A stretch of DNA of 7,170 nucleotides from Saprospirales bacterium. GTDB taxonomy: Bacteria > Bacteroidota > Bacteroidia > Chitinophagales > JADJOU01. The notes under the pieces are model-generated. The model was not told the DNA's origin and did not search any database. It saw only the letters and a program-made list of their open reading frames with translations. Of this stretch, positions 1-6,763 are shown one piece after another (the first letter of the stretch is position 1; every line of letters starts with the position of its first letter). Where the stretch lies: contig CANHJR010000064.1 of NCBI GenBank assembly GCA_947461165.1, positions 1 to 7,170 of the forward strand, read 5' to 3'. Both the position numbers and the translations under genes were made by a program.

Positions 1-1393
1 TATGAACTTTGTCTTGACTAGGAAGCGGTGCTCTACTATTGATCATATTGCCACTACCGTCGATCAATATCGCTCTTGGATGCGATTGAATTCCATATTT
101 CACTGCAAAATCTGAATTGAACCCACCGGGATGGCTTATCCCATGAATGTCTGGAGAAAGTTTTATGGAGCGTATGTATCTCAGCCATTTTTCATAGTCT
201 TCATCGATAGATAGGGATATAAACTGAAGCTTATCCTGATTTTGATATTGTATAGAGAGATCTACAAAGTCTTGAAGATAGCCTGCATCTGATTGATATA
301 CATAAAGATAAACCGATTTTCCAATGGTTGAGTTGATATGTCGAATATTGCCTGATTCATCTTCAAAACTAAACTGGGGAGCCATTCTTGTTTTCTCATA
401 TTGTGCTAGGTTTGAGAGCCTCGATAGGATCGCCTCCTTTCTTCGCTTGTCGGACAATCTTTCAACAAAGTTATTGATCTCCGTATTTAGATCCGTTGAT
501 CTCCCATAATTCAAGATCCAATCGCCGATTAAATTTTCAACAATATTCTCTTTTAAGCTTTGATTGGAAAGTAGATTTGCCTCTACCAAATAGGACTTAT
601 AAAGCTCAAGATCATCGATTGTTTTGTCCATTATTTTTAATCCCAGTACCTTCTTTACCTTCACTTTGATCATATTTGAGACATTTTCATAATACAATGA
701 AGCGTTCTCATACCCAGTCAATCCTTCAAGTTTATTATAAATAGACAATGCGTGTTCATCATAGAACAGAAATGAATCTACACTCAATTCAGCCAATCTT
801 GGATAGAGGGACTTGTACAGTAGTCCTTGCATTTCCAAGTTATTTCTCACATACAAATTCTCAAATCCCTTGGACCACAATTGCTCTATTGCTTTGTTAT
901 TCATGGAAGAACTTTCAATAACTACAATACTGTCAATGTATCTGTAAAAAAATGAAATATCCCCCTTCTTAGACAAATCCTTCATCGTCAATTTATACTC
1001 ACGTTTGGCAATACTAGGAAGATCCGTTTGATTTAGACTGGTGTTCTCATTAGCCAATAGGCCATCAAAATCAAAATAATTGGACTCCTTTGTTGCATTG
1101 ATTGAAACCTGAACCATCTGATTCGGCTCAATATATATAGACAATATTCTATCTCGATAATACAATTTGTAAAAACTCGGACCTTCAATTTGTATAGGAA
1201 ACTCAAAAGATCCTCTCTTCGAACTAATCTCGGTTTTCTCGTCTATAAGCTTAGAGCTACAGGATGGTGAGAGGATTATAGAAGCAAAATCATCATCGAC
1301 AATGTTGCCAAAAATTTTTGCGTTTTGAGCATAAAGAGATCCTGTTTCAGCAATTACAAAGAAAAAAACAACAAAATAGTATTTCAAGGACAT
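1..1393 (-). CDS. Exported TlpA/thioredoxin-like protein lacking the CxxC motif (3' end outside window)
   Basis: The frame opens at the ATG at 1393 and stays open for 464 codons to the left edge, so the C-terminus is missing. Residues 1-22 form a signal peptide (basic Lys4, hydrophobic core, probable cut in LYA|QNA), placing the protein in the periplasm or outer envelope. Residues 25-120 are a beta-rich region resembling the DUF4369-type N-terminal domain of Bacteroidota TlpA proteins; 130-335 is helical and charged. From about 337 comes a thioredoxin-like domain: APQFSFEDESGN, then GKSVYLYVYQ, then a cis-Pro loop (YGIQSHPRAILIDGSGN, Pro439). Where family members have WCGPC, this one has Asp369-Ala-Gly-Tyr-Leu373, and the visible mature protein has a single cysteine (Cys45). 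Disulfide reductase activity is therefore not expected; a binding or structural role is my inference. It starts 37 nt after the oxoamine synthase stop with no terminator or consensus promoter between, so co-transcription is likely. The fold assignment is good, the function unknown. Confidence 0.82.
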   Translation of the reverse strand, partial: MSLKYYFVVFFFVIAETGSLYAQNAKIFGNIVDDDFASIILSPSCSSKLIDEKTEISSKRGSFEFPIQIEGPSFYKLYYRDRILSIYIEPNQMVQVSINATKESNYFDFDGLLANENTSLNQTDLPSIAKREYKLTMKDLSKKGDISFFYRYIDSIVVIESSSMNNKAIEQLWSKGFENLYVRNNLEMQGLLYKSLYPRLAELSVDSFLFYDEHALSIYNKLEGLTGYENASLYYENVSNMIKVKVKKVLGLKIMDKTIDDLELYKSYLVEANLLSNQSLKENIVENLIGDWILNYGRSTDLNTEINNFVERLSDKRRKEAILSRLSNLAQYEKTRMAPQFSFEDESGNIRHINSTIGKSVYLYVYQSDAGYLQDFVDLSIQYQNQDKLQFISLSIDEDYEKWLRYIRSIKLSPDIHGISHPGGFNSDFAVKYGIQSHPRAILIDGSGNMINSRAPLPSQDKVH

Positions 1394-1427
1394 ACTATTA
1401 TTAACTTATTAAAACGAGAAATAGTAT
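1392..1427 (-). repeat. Short inverted repeat over the start of the thioredoxin-like gene
   Basis: Arms of 8 bp (atactatt at 1392-1399, aatagtat at 1420-1427) are separated by 20 nt. One arm includes two bases of the ATG at 1393, and the other belongs to an 8-bp palindrome, AGTATACT (1423-1430), next to the oxoamine synthase stop. In RNA the hairpin could partly hide the start codon, but the stem is AT-rich and weak. It has no T-run, so it does not look like a terminator. It may be chance in AT-rich spacer DNA. Confidence 0.25.
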
Positions 1428-1430
1428 ACT

Positions 1431-2654
1431 CTAAATAACACCTAAGTTCTTTCCAACACTGTGGTAGGTTTCAAGAATAATATCTAAATGATGTTTCTCG
1501 TGAGATGCCATGAAGCTATTTCTCATCATAGATAGCCCTGGAGGGGCGGCAGGAGGTATAAATACATTTACAAATACACCTGCTTCAAATAGTCCTTTCC
1601 ATAGCTCAAATCCCTTATTATCACTACCAATTATAATAGAAACAATCGCCGTGCGTGAAGGAATAACATTATAGCCCATATTTATTAGCCCTTGTCTAAC
1701 ATAATCTGCGTTATCATTTAATTTCTTGACCAGTTCAGGCTGCTCTATCAATATATCCAAGGCAGCAAGCGCACTCGCGACAGAGGAAGGAGTAGGACTT
1801 GCACTAAAGATGAGTGCTGGAGAATGATGTTTCAAATAATTGATTACACGTTCTTCTCCTGCCACAAAACCACCCAAAGACGCTAGTGTTTTGCTGAAGG
1901 TACAAACAATAAGATCTACTTCATTGTCTAGTCCGAACTCACTTGCAGATCCTCGTCCACCTTTACCAATAACTCCGAATGCGTGTGCATCGTCAACAAG
2001 CGTTTGTGCTCCATATTTTTTTGCCAATTCCGTGATTCTTGGCAAATTAGGAATACCTCCGAAAGTAGAGAAAACGCCATCCGTTACGATTAACTTAGCA
2101 CCTGGCGAATCTTTCTTCTGTTCAAGCCTCTTTTCCAAGTCTTCCATATCATTGTGGTGATATCTTACGACTTCTGTTCCATATGTTCCCTTAGCCAATC
2201 GATTCGCACATTGTAGAGAGGCATGGTTGTCTTTATCGCTAAAAATGATATCTTGTCGACCAACCAGTGGCTCTACCACGCCTTGTCCTGCCTGGTATCC
2301 TGTACTAAATAGTAAGGCAGCCTCTTTGCCCACAAACTTGGCCAATTTGGCTTCCAACTCATTATGAAGATCTATCGTTCCAGTCAAGTATCGACTTCCT
2401 GAACAGCTAGATCCATATTTTGATAAGGCCGCAAGAGCTGCCTCTTTTACTTTTGGGTGTGACGTTAGACCGAGGTAATTGTTGGATCCAGCCATGATTA
2501 CCTTCTTGCCATTCATATGTACCTCTGGCCCTTCACTATCTTCAATTGGATTGAAATATGGGTAAATTCCGGCCTTCTTTATTTCATCGGCTCTTGTGAA
2601 ATTGTAGCACTTTTCAAATAGTTTCTTCATTTCTATTGTTTTATCCTGGTTCAT
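1431..2654 (-). CDS. spt: Alpha-oxoamine synthase, serine palmitoyltransferase type (PLP-dependent)
   Basis: This is a cytoplasmic fold-type I PLP enzyme that condenses an amino acid with an acyl-CoA and releases CO2. With the 2654 start it has 407 residues. Visible marks are SNNYLGL (57-63), GSRYLTGT (86-93), NHAS with the ring-stacking His144, VDDAH (Asp221 for the pyridine nitrogen, His224), TFSKTLASLGG with Schiff-base Lys255, and MRNSFMASH with the carboxylate-binding Arg378. The lysine motif and the GIYPYF, IFSAS and GVFVNVFIPPA stretches resemble Bacteroides serine palmitoyltransferase as I recall it, more than threonine-pathway Kbl (TLGKALGGASGG) or BioF. The likely reaction is serine plus palmitoyl-CoA giving 3-ketosphinganine, the first step to sphingolipids. 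Related enzymes use cysteate (capnine/sulfonolipid), glycine or alanine, so the substrate is not certain. The frame extends to a GTG at 2702, but that codon lies in the promoter -7 box. ATG 2654 is the longest usable start; ATG 2630 (399 residues) matches the usual N-terminus even better. Confidence 0.85.
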   Translation of the reverse strand: MNQDKTIEMKKLFEKCYNFTRADEIKKAGIYPYFNPIEDSEGPEVHMNGKKVIMAGSNNYLGLTSHPKVKEAALAALSKYGSSCSGSRYLTGTIDLHNELEAKLAKFVGKEAALLFSTGYQAGQGVVEPLVGRQDIIFSDKDNHASLQCANRLAKGTYGTEVVRYHHNDMEDLEKRLEQKKDSPGAKLIVTDGVFSTFGGIPNLPRITELAKKYGAQTLVDDAHAFGVIGKGGRGSASEFGLDNEVDLIVCTFSKTLASLGGFVAGEERVINYLKHHSPALIFSASPTPSSVASALAALDILIEQPELVKKLNDNADYVRQGLINMGYNVIPSRTAIVSIIIGSDNKGFELWKGLFEAGVFVNVFIPPAAPPGLSMMRNSFMASHEKHHLDIILETYHSVGKNLGVI

Positions 2655-2701
2655 ACGGTTTGTATTTATTCGGATTTGTTCGATTTGGTTTTCAAAACAC
2701 A

Positions 2702-2732
2702 CAAAGATAATAAATTGTTTTTATAAGACAAA
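2702..2732 (-). promoter_or_regulatory. Bacteroidota-type promoter for the oxoamine synthase gene
   Basis: Read on the minus strand, a -33 element TTTG (2732-2729) is followed by 19 nt and a -7 element TATCTTTG (2709-2702), matching the TTTG/TAnnTTTG consensus of Bacteroidota sigma-ABfr promoters exactly. It sits just downstream of the terminator of the preceding gene. The transcript would start around 2697-2694, giving a leader of about 40 nt to ATG 2654 or 65 nt to ATG 2630, and would exclude the GTG at 2702. The thioredoxin-like gene beyond is probably read from it too. Confidence 0.75.
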
Positions 2733-2750
2733 TAAATGCCTAATCCAAAC

Positions 2751-2776
2751 AAAAAAGCACCTCCTAAGAAGTGCTT
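2751..2776 (-). terminator. Rho-independent terminator after the T9SS adhesin gene
   Basis: On the minus strand, AAGCACTTC (2776-2768), loop TTAG and GAGGTGCTT (2763-2755) form a 9-bp stem with one G-U pair, ending in a run of six T (2756-2751). It begins 25 nt past the stop of the secreted protein gene and separates it from the promoter of the next gene. No T-run lies on the other side, so it should work in one direction only. Confidence 0.88.
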
Positions 2777-2801
2777 CTGGTTGTATATCAAAACTTAGAT
2801 A

Positions 2802-5800
2802 CTATTCCCGCACCAGCTTCTCTTGTCTATTGTAGGATGGTGTTTCTAGTTCGAGAATATAGACTCCCTTCGACAATAAAAGATCTTCTAAAACAATCTC
2901 ATTATTTCCAGGTGTTAAAAGAGGTGATGCGCTAAATTGTTTCCTTCCAGCAATGTCGTAAATATTTATGACACCTTGCTCACGAACAGCCGAATTTATG
3001 GTCAAATTTATCCTATTGGTAAACGGATTTGGATAAATTTTCCATTCATTAAGAGCCAAAACATTTCCAACAGATGATCTTGGATTACATTTCGATGGAT
3101 CTCGTACAACCTCAACAGGAACAACTACACTGTCTTTGCAGCCGTTTATCGGATCTGTGTAGACGTACCGTACACTATAATTGCCAGCGACGAGACTATC
3201 GACATTCCAAACAAAGCCGTTTACTTTCGGTCCAAAGTACGTTCCACCCACTGGGGTAATCACCAAGGTAGAAGGAATATTTGGACAGAGATATTTCGGC
3301 AAAGGCGACTTCACGGTGAAGTTTGTTTTTGGAATAACATAAACTGTTGCCATTGTGCTATCTCTACAACCTTCGTCATTGATCGCCACAACTTTTAGTG
3401 TTGTAGTAGAAGAAAAGGTATAGGATTCTTTAGAAGTTGTATTGCTAGAATTCTCCCATTCATACTTCGATCCTCCAAATGCTTCTAAACTTGCTGTCTC
3501 TCCTGGGCATACAGTCGCATCGCGAACCTGTAGCAGAGGCCTTTTAGCGACCGTTATTGGAACATTCACGGTTATTTGACATGAATCTGGGCTTGTGACA
3601 AGCACCTTGTATCCAGTTGTTCCGTCCAGTACTATTTTAGCAAAGCTATCTGTAGTTATGCCATTAATGCCCCAATCATAACCAATACCTCCTGACAAAG
3701 TCATCAATATAGAGTCTCCATAGCATCCACGTACTGGTTGAGGATTGACTCTAAATGGAGGTTTTACAGCCATTCGGAAGAGTGCAGTATCTCGACAACC
3801 ATTTGCATCTGTCCCTACGACTTTCCAATCGAGAGACTGTGCTGGAGTGACCTTGAGAATAGAGTCCGTAGATCCAGTACTCCATTGATATGTTTTAGCT
3901 CCTGTAGCAAAAATAAAGGCGGAATCCCCTCCACATATGAAATCCTTGTATTTGTTTGAGAAAACGCCTACAAATGTTTTTGGATTGACAATTGTCGTTA
4001 TCGATTTCTCAGTGGAACAACCAAATGAGTCTGTGCTTATAACGCTATACAATGCCGTTTTGGTTGGAGCGAAATAAATGTTGGAATCTGAACCGAATCC
4101 GTTTTTCCATTTATAACTTGGTCCACCTCGAACCTCGAGCGTATCGAAAAAACCTGGACATATTGGTTTGTTTTGACGACTTCTTAGGGTAATTACTGGA
4201 TTTGGTCGAGCTAGAAGTGTCAAAGTATCTCTATCTGTGCAACCCCTGTAGGTCCATTTGGTAATAAAAGGCTGAAGACCAGCTACCGAAGGTACAGGCC
4301 GAATGATAGGAGTTGTTTCGGTTCGTCCTATCCAGTTGAAAAAATACTCAGGAGATCCAGCGACCCCGACGGCCGCCTCTTGTCCTACACAAACCGTGTC
4401 GTTTACTTTCGTGAAGCCTGTTGGAAATTGAGCTGTGATTTTGACTGAGTCTTTTGCAGTGCATCCAAAAATGTCTTTTACGATCGCGGTATAATATCGA
4501 GTCACATCGCCCCCAACCATTATAGTATCACTAAATTTTGTTCCTGACGTATCGTTCCAGGCGATATCTGTTGCAGAAGTTGTTGCTTTAATTCTGACCT
4601 TTTGCCAATTGCACAAAACAGTGTCTCTGGACATGGTCACCGTTGGATTCGGTCGCGGAACGATGGTTATGGATGTATCAACCCGACACTTGGATGCTGG
4701 TCTATTAAAAAATACGGAAGACCCCCGTTCTATCGATACTCCGACGGTTCTAGCTCCTGAAACATTATAAAAAGTTGTATCTGTTATCGCTTCATTGTCC
4801 CAACGTTTGAAGCAAGGCTTTGAAAAACTATCTAGATAGACCTTAGTCGGAGAACCAATACAAGCGGTATCAAATGCCAACCGGAATGTTGGTCGCTTGT
4901 ATATCTGAATAATTTTTCTCAACGTATCATTTCCACGAATGGTATCCAAATTGGACTTAAAACAAAACATGGCTTCAACAACCTCATCTTTTGGGAAATT
5001 AGTTGGCGCAAAAATAATAACGGGTGTGTCACCCTGCTTGATATCTCCTCCGTATATGGAAGAGTCAATTATCAAGGTTGTACTTCCAGGTTCAATTCCA
5101 CGTATTCTCAAATATCCAATTCCTCCAGGAATCAATTGATTGCCAACGTTTCGCACTTGAAACATCATGGTTCGGGGATCTTCTGCGCAAAACCGGAGAC
5201 TGTCTGGTGCTACTATTTTTCCTGCAGTTAGATCATATACTCTTTGACCCAAGAAAACCTTGTAGTCTTCGGTCTCTCCCCATTGATAAGTTGAATTAGG
5301 TGGAGGTGCAGCAACCCCTTCAATGCAAACAAAACGCATCAACGTCTCACCCACGGAGAATGTTGGAGGCAGTGTAAAGGTTCCTGTAAAGTTGGCTGTT
5401 CCATTGGTACAGCCTGCAGGAGCAGTGGTCGTCACTGTAGATCCTCCTACTTTTTCTTGAGGAAGATCCCAGGCTCCGTTTCGGTTCAAATCGATAAATA
5501 CAGAGTATCCAAAATTCCAAGCAAAGGTATTTGAAGCATCATAAGCTATTTTGACAGACCAAGGAATAGGTGAGCCCGGCGACAACACGGGTAATGGCAA
5601 TGGTGTCGTACCGTTGGTATAATTGGAATATTGTGAAATGACAGATGCGGGAAGGCCATTGCCCGCCGGCCAATTGGCTGGTGCAGCCCCCACGCATCCA
5701 GAATTGTTTGTCAAGGTCCCTACAGAGATTTCGTGAATTTCTTCATCCACAGTGGATACTGCATTTGAAGCACCATAGGTGTTCGGATTTGGAATTTGTC

Positions 5801-5861
5801 CAAATATGTTGCCGAGAAAAAAGCAACTAAAAATGATAATAATGTATCTTGTCTTTTTCAT
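2802..5861 (-). CDS. Secreted multidomain GEVED/Ig-like repeat protein with T9SS type A sorting domain
   Basis: A complete 1019-residue protein, probably an adhesin or surface protein exported by Sec and then the type IX system. Residues 1-21 are a signal peptide (basic KKTR, hydrophobic IIIIFSCFFLG, cut near IFG|Q). Residues 35-205 are a GEVED domain with a calcium-type loop DLNRNGAWD (124-132) and the signature WGETEDYKV (194-201). Residues 209-320 look CARDB-like (FQVRNVGNQ). Eight Ig/PKD-like repeats follow, each opening with a Cys and closing near a second Cys, often as GC: 334/392, 417/467, 491/541, 568/615, 643/689, 713/761, 785/832, 859/908. Residues 940-1019 are the sorting domain (WKIYPNPFTNRI, VINIYDIAGRK, KGVYILEL). 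This tail is removed and the protein anchored or released in known T9SS substrates. There is no catalytic domain, so the ligand is unknown. It has its own promoter and terminator, so it is probably monocistronic. The ATG at 5861 gives a proper signal peptide and lies about 25 nt from the predicted transcript start. Confidence 0.92.
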   Translation of the reverse strand: MKKTRYIIIIFSCFFLGNIFGQIPNPNTYGASNAVSTVDEEIHEISVGTLTNNSGCVGAAPANWPAGNGLPASVISQYSNYTNGTTPLPLPVLSPGSPIPWSVKIAYDASNTFAWNFGYSVFIDLNRNGAWDLPQEKVGGSTVTTTAPAGCTNGTANFTGTFTLPPTFSVGETLMRFVCIEGVAAPPPNSTYQWGETEDYKVFLGQRVYDLTAGKIVAPDSLRFCAEDPRTMMFQVRNVGNQLIPGGIGYLRIRGIEPGSTTLIIDSSIYGGDIKQGDTPVIIFAPTNFPKDEVVEAMFCFKSNLDTIRGNDTLRKIIQIYKRPTFRLAFDTACIGSPTKVYLDSFSKPCFKRWDNEAITDTTFYNVSGARTVGVSIERGSSVFFNRPASKCRVDTSITIVPRPNPTVTMSRDTVLCNWQKVRIKATTSATDIAWNDTSGTKFSDTIMVGGDVTRYYTAIVKDIFGCTAKDSVKITAQFPTGFTKVNDTVCVGQEAAVGVAGSPEYFFNWIGRTETTPIIRPVPSVAGLQPFITKWTYRGCTDRDTLTLLARPNPVITLRSRQNKPICPGFFDTLEVRGGPSYKWKNGFGSDSNIYFAPTKTALYSVISTDSFGCSTEKSITTIVNPKTFVGVFSNKYKDFICGGDSAFIFATGAKTYQWSTGSTDSILKVTPAQSLDWKVVGTDANGCRDTALFRMAVKPPFRVNPQPVRGCYGDSILMTLSGGIGYDWGINGITTDSFAKIVLDGTTGYKVLVTSPDSCQITVNVPITVAKRPLLQVRDATVCPGETASLEAFGGSKYEWENSSNTTSKESYTFSSTTTLKVVAINDEGCRDSTMATVYVIPKTNFTVKSPLPKYLCPNIPSTLVITPVGGTYFGPKVNGFVWNVDSLVAGNYSVRYVYTDPINGCKDSVVVPVEVVRDPSKCNPRSSVGNVLALNEWKIYPNPFTNRINLTINSAVREQGVINIYDIAGRKQFSASPLLTPGNNEIVLEDLLLSKGVYILELETPSYNRQEKLVRE

Positions 5862-5892
5862 AAATTGATAAGATAGTTTTTGTTTTCGGAGG

Positions 5893-5924
5893 TAAAGATA
5901 CGGATTTTTATCGATTTTACCAAA
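5893..5924 (-). promoter_or_regulatory. Bacteroidota-type promoter for the T9SS adhesin gene
   Basis: On the minus strand a TTTG -33 element (5924-5921), 20 nt, and TATCTTTA (5900-5893) match the phylum consensus TTTG/TAnnTTTG except for the last base of the -7 box. Transcription would start around 5886, leaving an A-rich leader of about 25 nt before ATG 5861. No clear Shine-Dalgarno sequence is present, as is common in this phylum. Confidence 0.65.
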
Positions 5925-5941
5925 AAAATACTGACTATCAG
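5921..5941 (-). terminator. Possible weak terminator after the TPM operon
   Basis: On the minus strand CTGA-TAG-TCAG (5941-5931) could form a 4-bp stem with a 3-nt loop, followed by TA and a run of seven T (5928-5922). It lies 15 nt past the stop of the membrane TPM gene. The stem is short for a factor-independent terminator, so some read-through into the adhesin gene is possible. The T-run also provides the -33 TTTG of the next promoter. Confidence 0.3.
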
Positions 5942-5956
5942 CCTAGAAGATCGAGA

Positions 5957-6097
5957 TTACCAGCTGCCACCGCTGCCGCCGCCACCGAAGCTGCCGCCTC
6001 CAAAACTACCACCAGAAAAGCCGCCGCCGCTGCTACCGCCTCCGAAACTACCGCCGCCAAAACCGCCAAAGCCACCTCCAAAAAAGCCACCCCCACT
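5957..6097 (-). repeat. Low-complexity Gly-codon repeat encoding the TPM protein tail
   Basis: Imperfect GGN triplet repeats (GGC, GGT, GGA, with TTT and AGC/AGT between) encode the Gly/Ser/Phe tail, residues 223-268. The strong triplet bias leaves two other frames open: a poly-Pro frame on the plus strand (5880-6107) and an Ala/Val-rich frame on the minus strand (5938-6141). Neither resembles a gene. The tract may change length by slippage. Confidence 0.7.
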
Positions 6098-6763
6098 GTC
6101 CCAGTGATCACGCCGATAACCTCTCCCAGAGTAAGTTTCACTGTAATTGACAGACTTGCTGATTTTGGAAATAATCCACAAGAATATGAGGAGAATAATC
6201 AAAAATACGAAAATATTGCTCATACTAAATTCGTCTGAGTTTTCGACCGTTTTTTCGCGTTGAAATTTTCCACTCAATCGATTGATCATCAGCTGAACCC
6301 CAAGCTTAACACCACTATAATAATCGCCTTTTTTGAACTCTGGCAGAATATAGTTTTCACGTGTTCTTGTTAGAAATACATCCGTGAGCTTTTCTTCCGT
6401 CCCATAACCGGTGGCTATAAACATTTTGCGCTCATTCGGTGCTATCAAAAAGACGACTCCGTTGTTTTTAGACTTTTGGCCCACGCCCCAAGCATTTCCA
6501 AGGCTTATAGCATAGTTGGAGGCATCATCTCCCTCCAGCGATGGCACCGTGGCCACAATTATTTGTGTGCTTGTGCTATCATAGTACCTTATGAGGATGT
6601 TTTCTAATTCATTTCGCTGTGATTCCGAAAAAATACCTGCTAAATCATTGACATAGACCGCAGGTTCAGGTCTTGGTGGCAAGTCAAAGGCTTTCATAGA
6701 TTGAAAGCTCAAGCAAAAAACGACTATAACAAAGCGCACCATCGTTGCCTTAAATCTTCCCAT
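5957..6763 (-). CDS. TPM-domain membrane protein with Gly-rich tail (YgcG-like)
   Basis: A 268-residue envelope protein. Residues 1-25 are a signal peptide (MGRFKATMVR, then FVIVVFCLSF, cut near MKA|F). Residues 37-165 form a TPM domain with the hallmarks VNDLAGIFSESQRNEL, IIVATVPSLEG, NAWGVGQKSKNNGVVFLIAP and GTEEKLTD. One membrane segment (183-199) is followed by basic residues (KISK, RGYRR), which favours a cytoplasmic tail. Residues 223-268 are almost only Gly, Ser and Phe and end in GGSGGSW, an ending typical of this family. The TPM fold is known from a thylakoid photosystem II repair protein with phosphatase activity; the role of bacterial YgcG-like members is unsettled. The frame overlaps the upstream TPM gene by 14 nt, which implies translational coupling. 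An alternative start, ATG 6742, has AAGG (6751-6748) five bases upstream and also leaves a signal peptide, so the true start could be either. Confidence 0.88.
   Translation of the reverse strand: MGRFKATMVRFVIVVFCLSFQSMKAFDLPPRPEPAVYVNDLAGIFSESQRNELENILIRYYDSTSTQIIVATVPSLEGDDASNYAISLGNAWGVGQKSKNNGVVFLIAPNERKMFIATGYGTEEKLTDVFLTRTRENYILPEFKKGDYYSGVKLGVQLMINRLSGKFQREKTVENSDEFSMSNIFVFLIILLIFLWIISKISKSVNYSETYSGRGYRRDHWDSGGGFFGGGFGGFGGGSFGGGSSGGGFSGGSFGGGSFGGGGSGGSW

Noticed and set aside
324..509. Plus-strand frame of 61 residues
   Set aside because: It is antisense to the thioredoxin-like gene, whose frame is open for the whole 464 codons.
1392..1427. Terminator between the oxoamine synthase and the thioredoxin-like gene
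   Set aside because: The inverted repeat has a 20-nt loop, few G-C pairs and no T-run after it.
1840..2160. Plus-strand frame of 106 residues inside the oxoamine synthase gene
   Set aside because: It is antisense to a strongly conserved enzyme, with no family signature and no start context.
3074..5830. Several plus-strand frames of 61-73 residues inside the adhesin gene
   Set aside because: All are antisense to the 1019-residue protein, short and without recognisable features.
2802..5861. Gliding motility adhesin SprB or an enzyme with accessory Ig domains
   Set aside because: The protein is far shorter than SprB, its repeats are Cys-paired Ig-like modules, and no catalytic domain is visible anywhere in the 1019 residues.
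5880..6107. Plus-strand poly-Pro frame
   Set aside because: It is the antisense shadow of the Gly-rich tail of the TPM protein and runs across the adhesin promoter.
5938..6141. Minus-strand Ala/Val-rich frame of 67 residues
   Set aside because: It is a frame-shifted reading of the same GGN repeats; low-complexity composition and no family resemblance.
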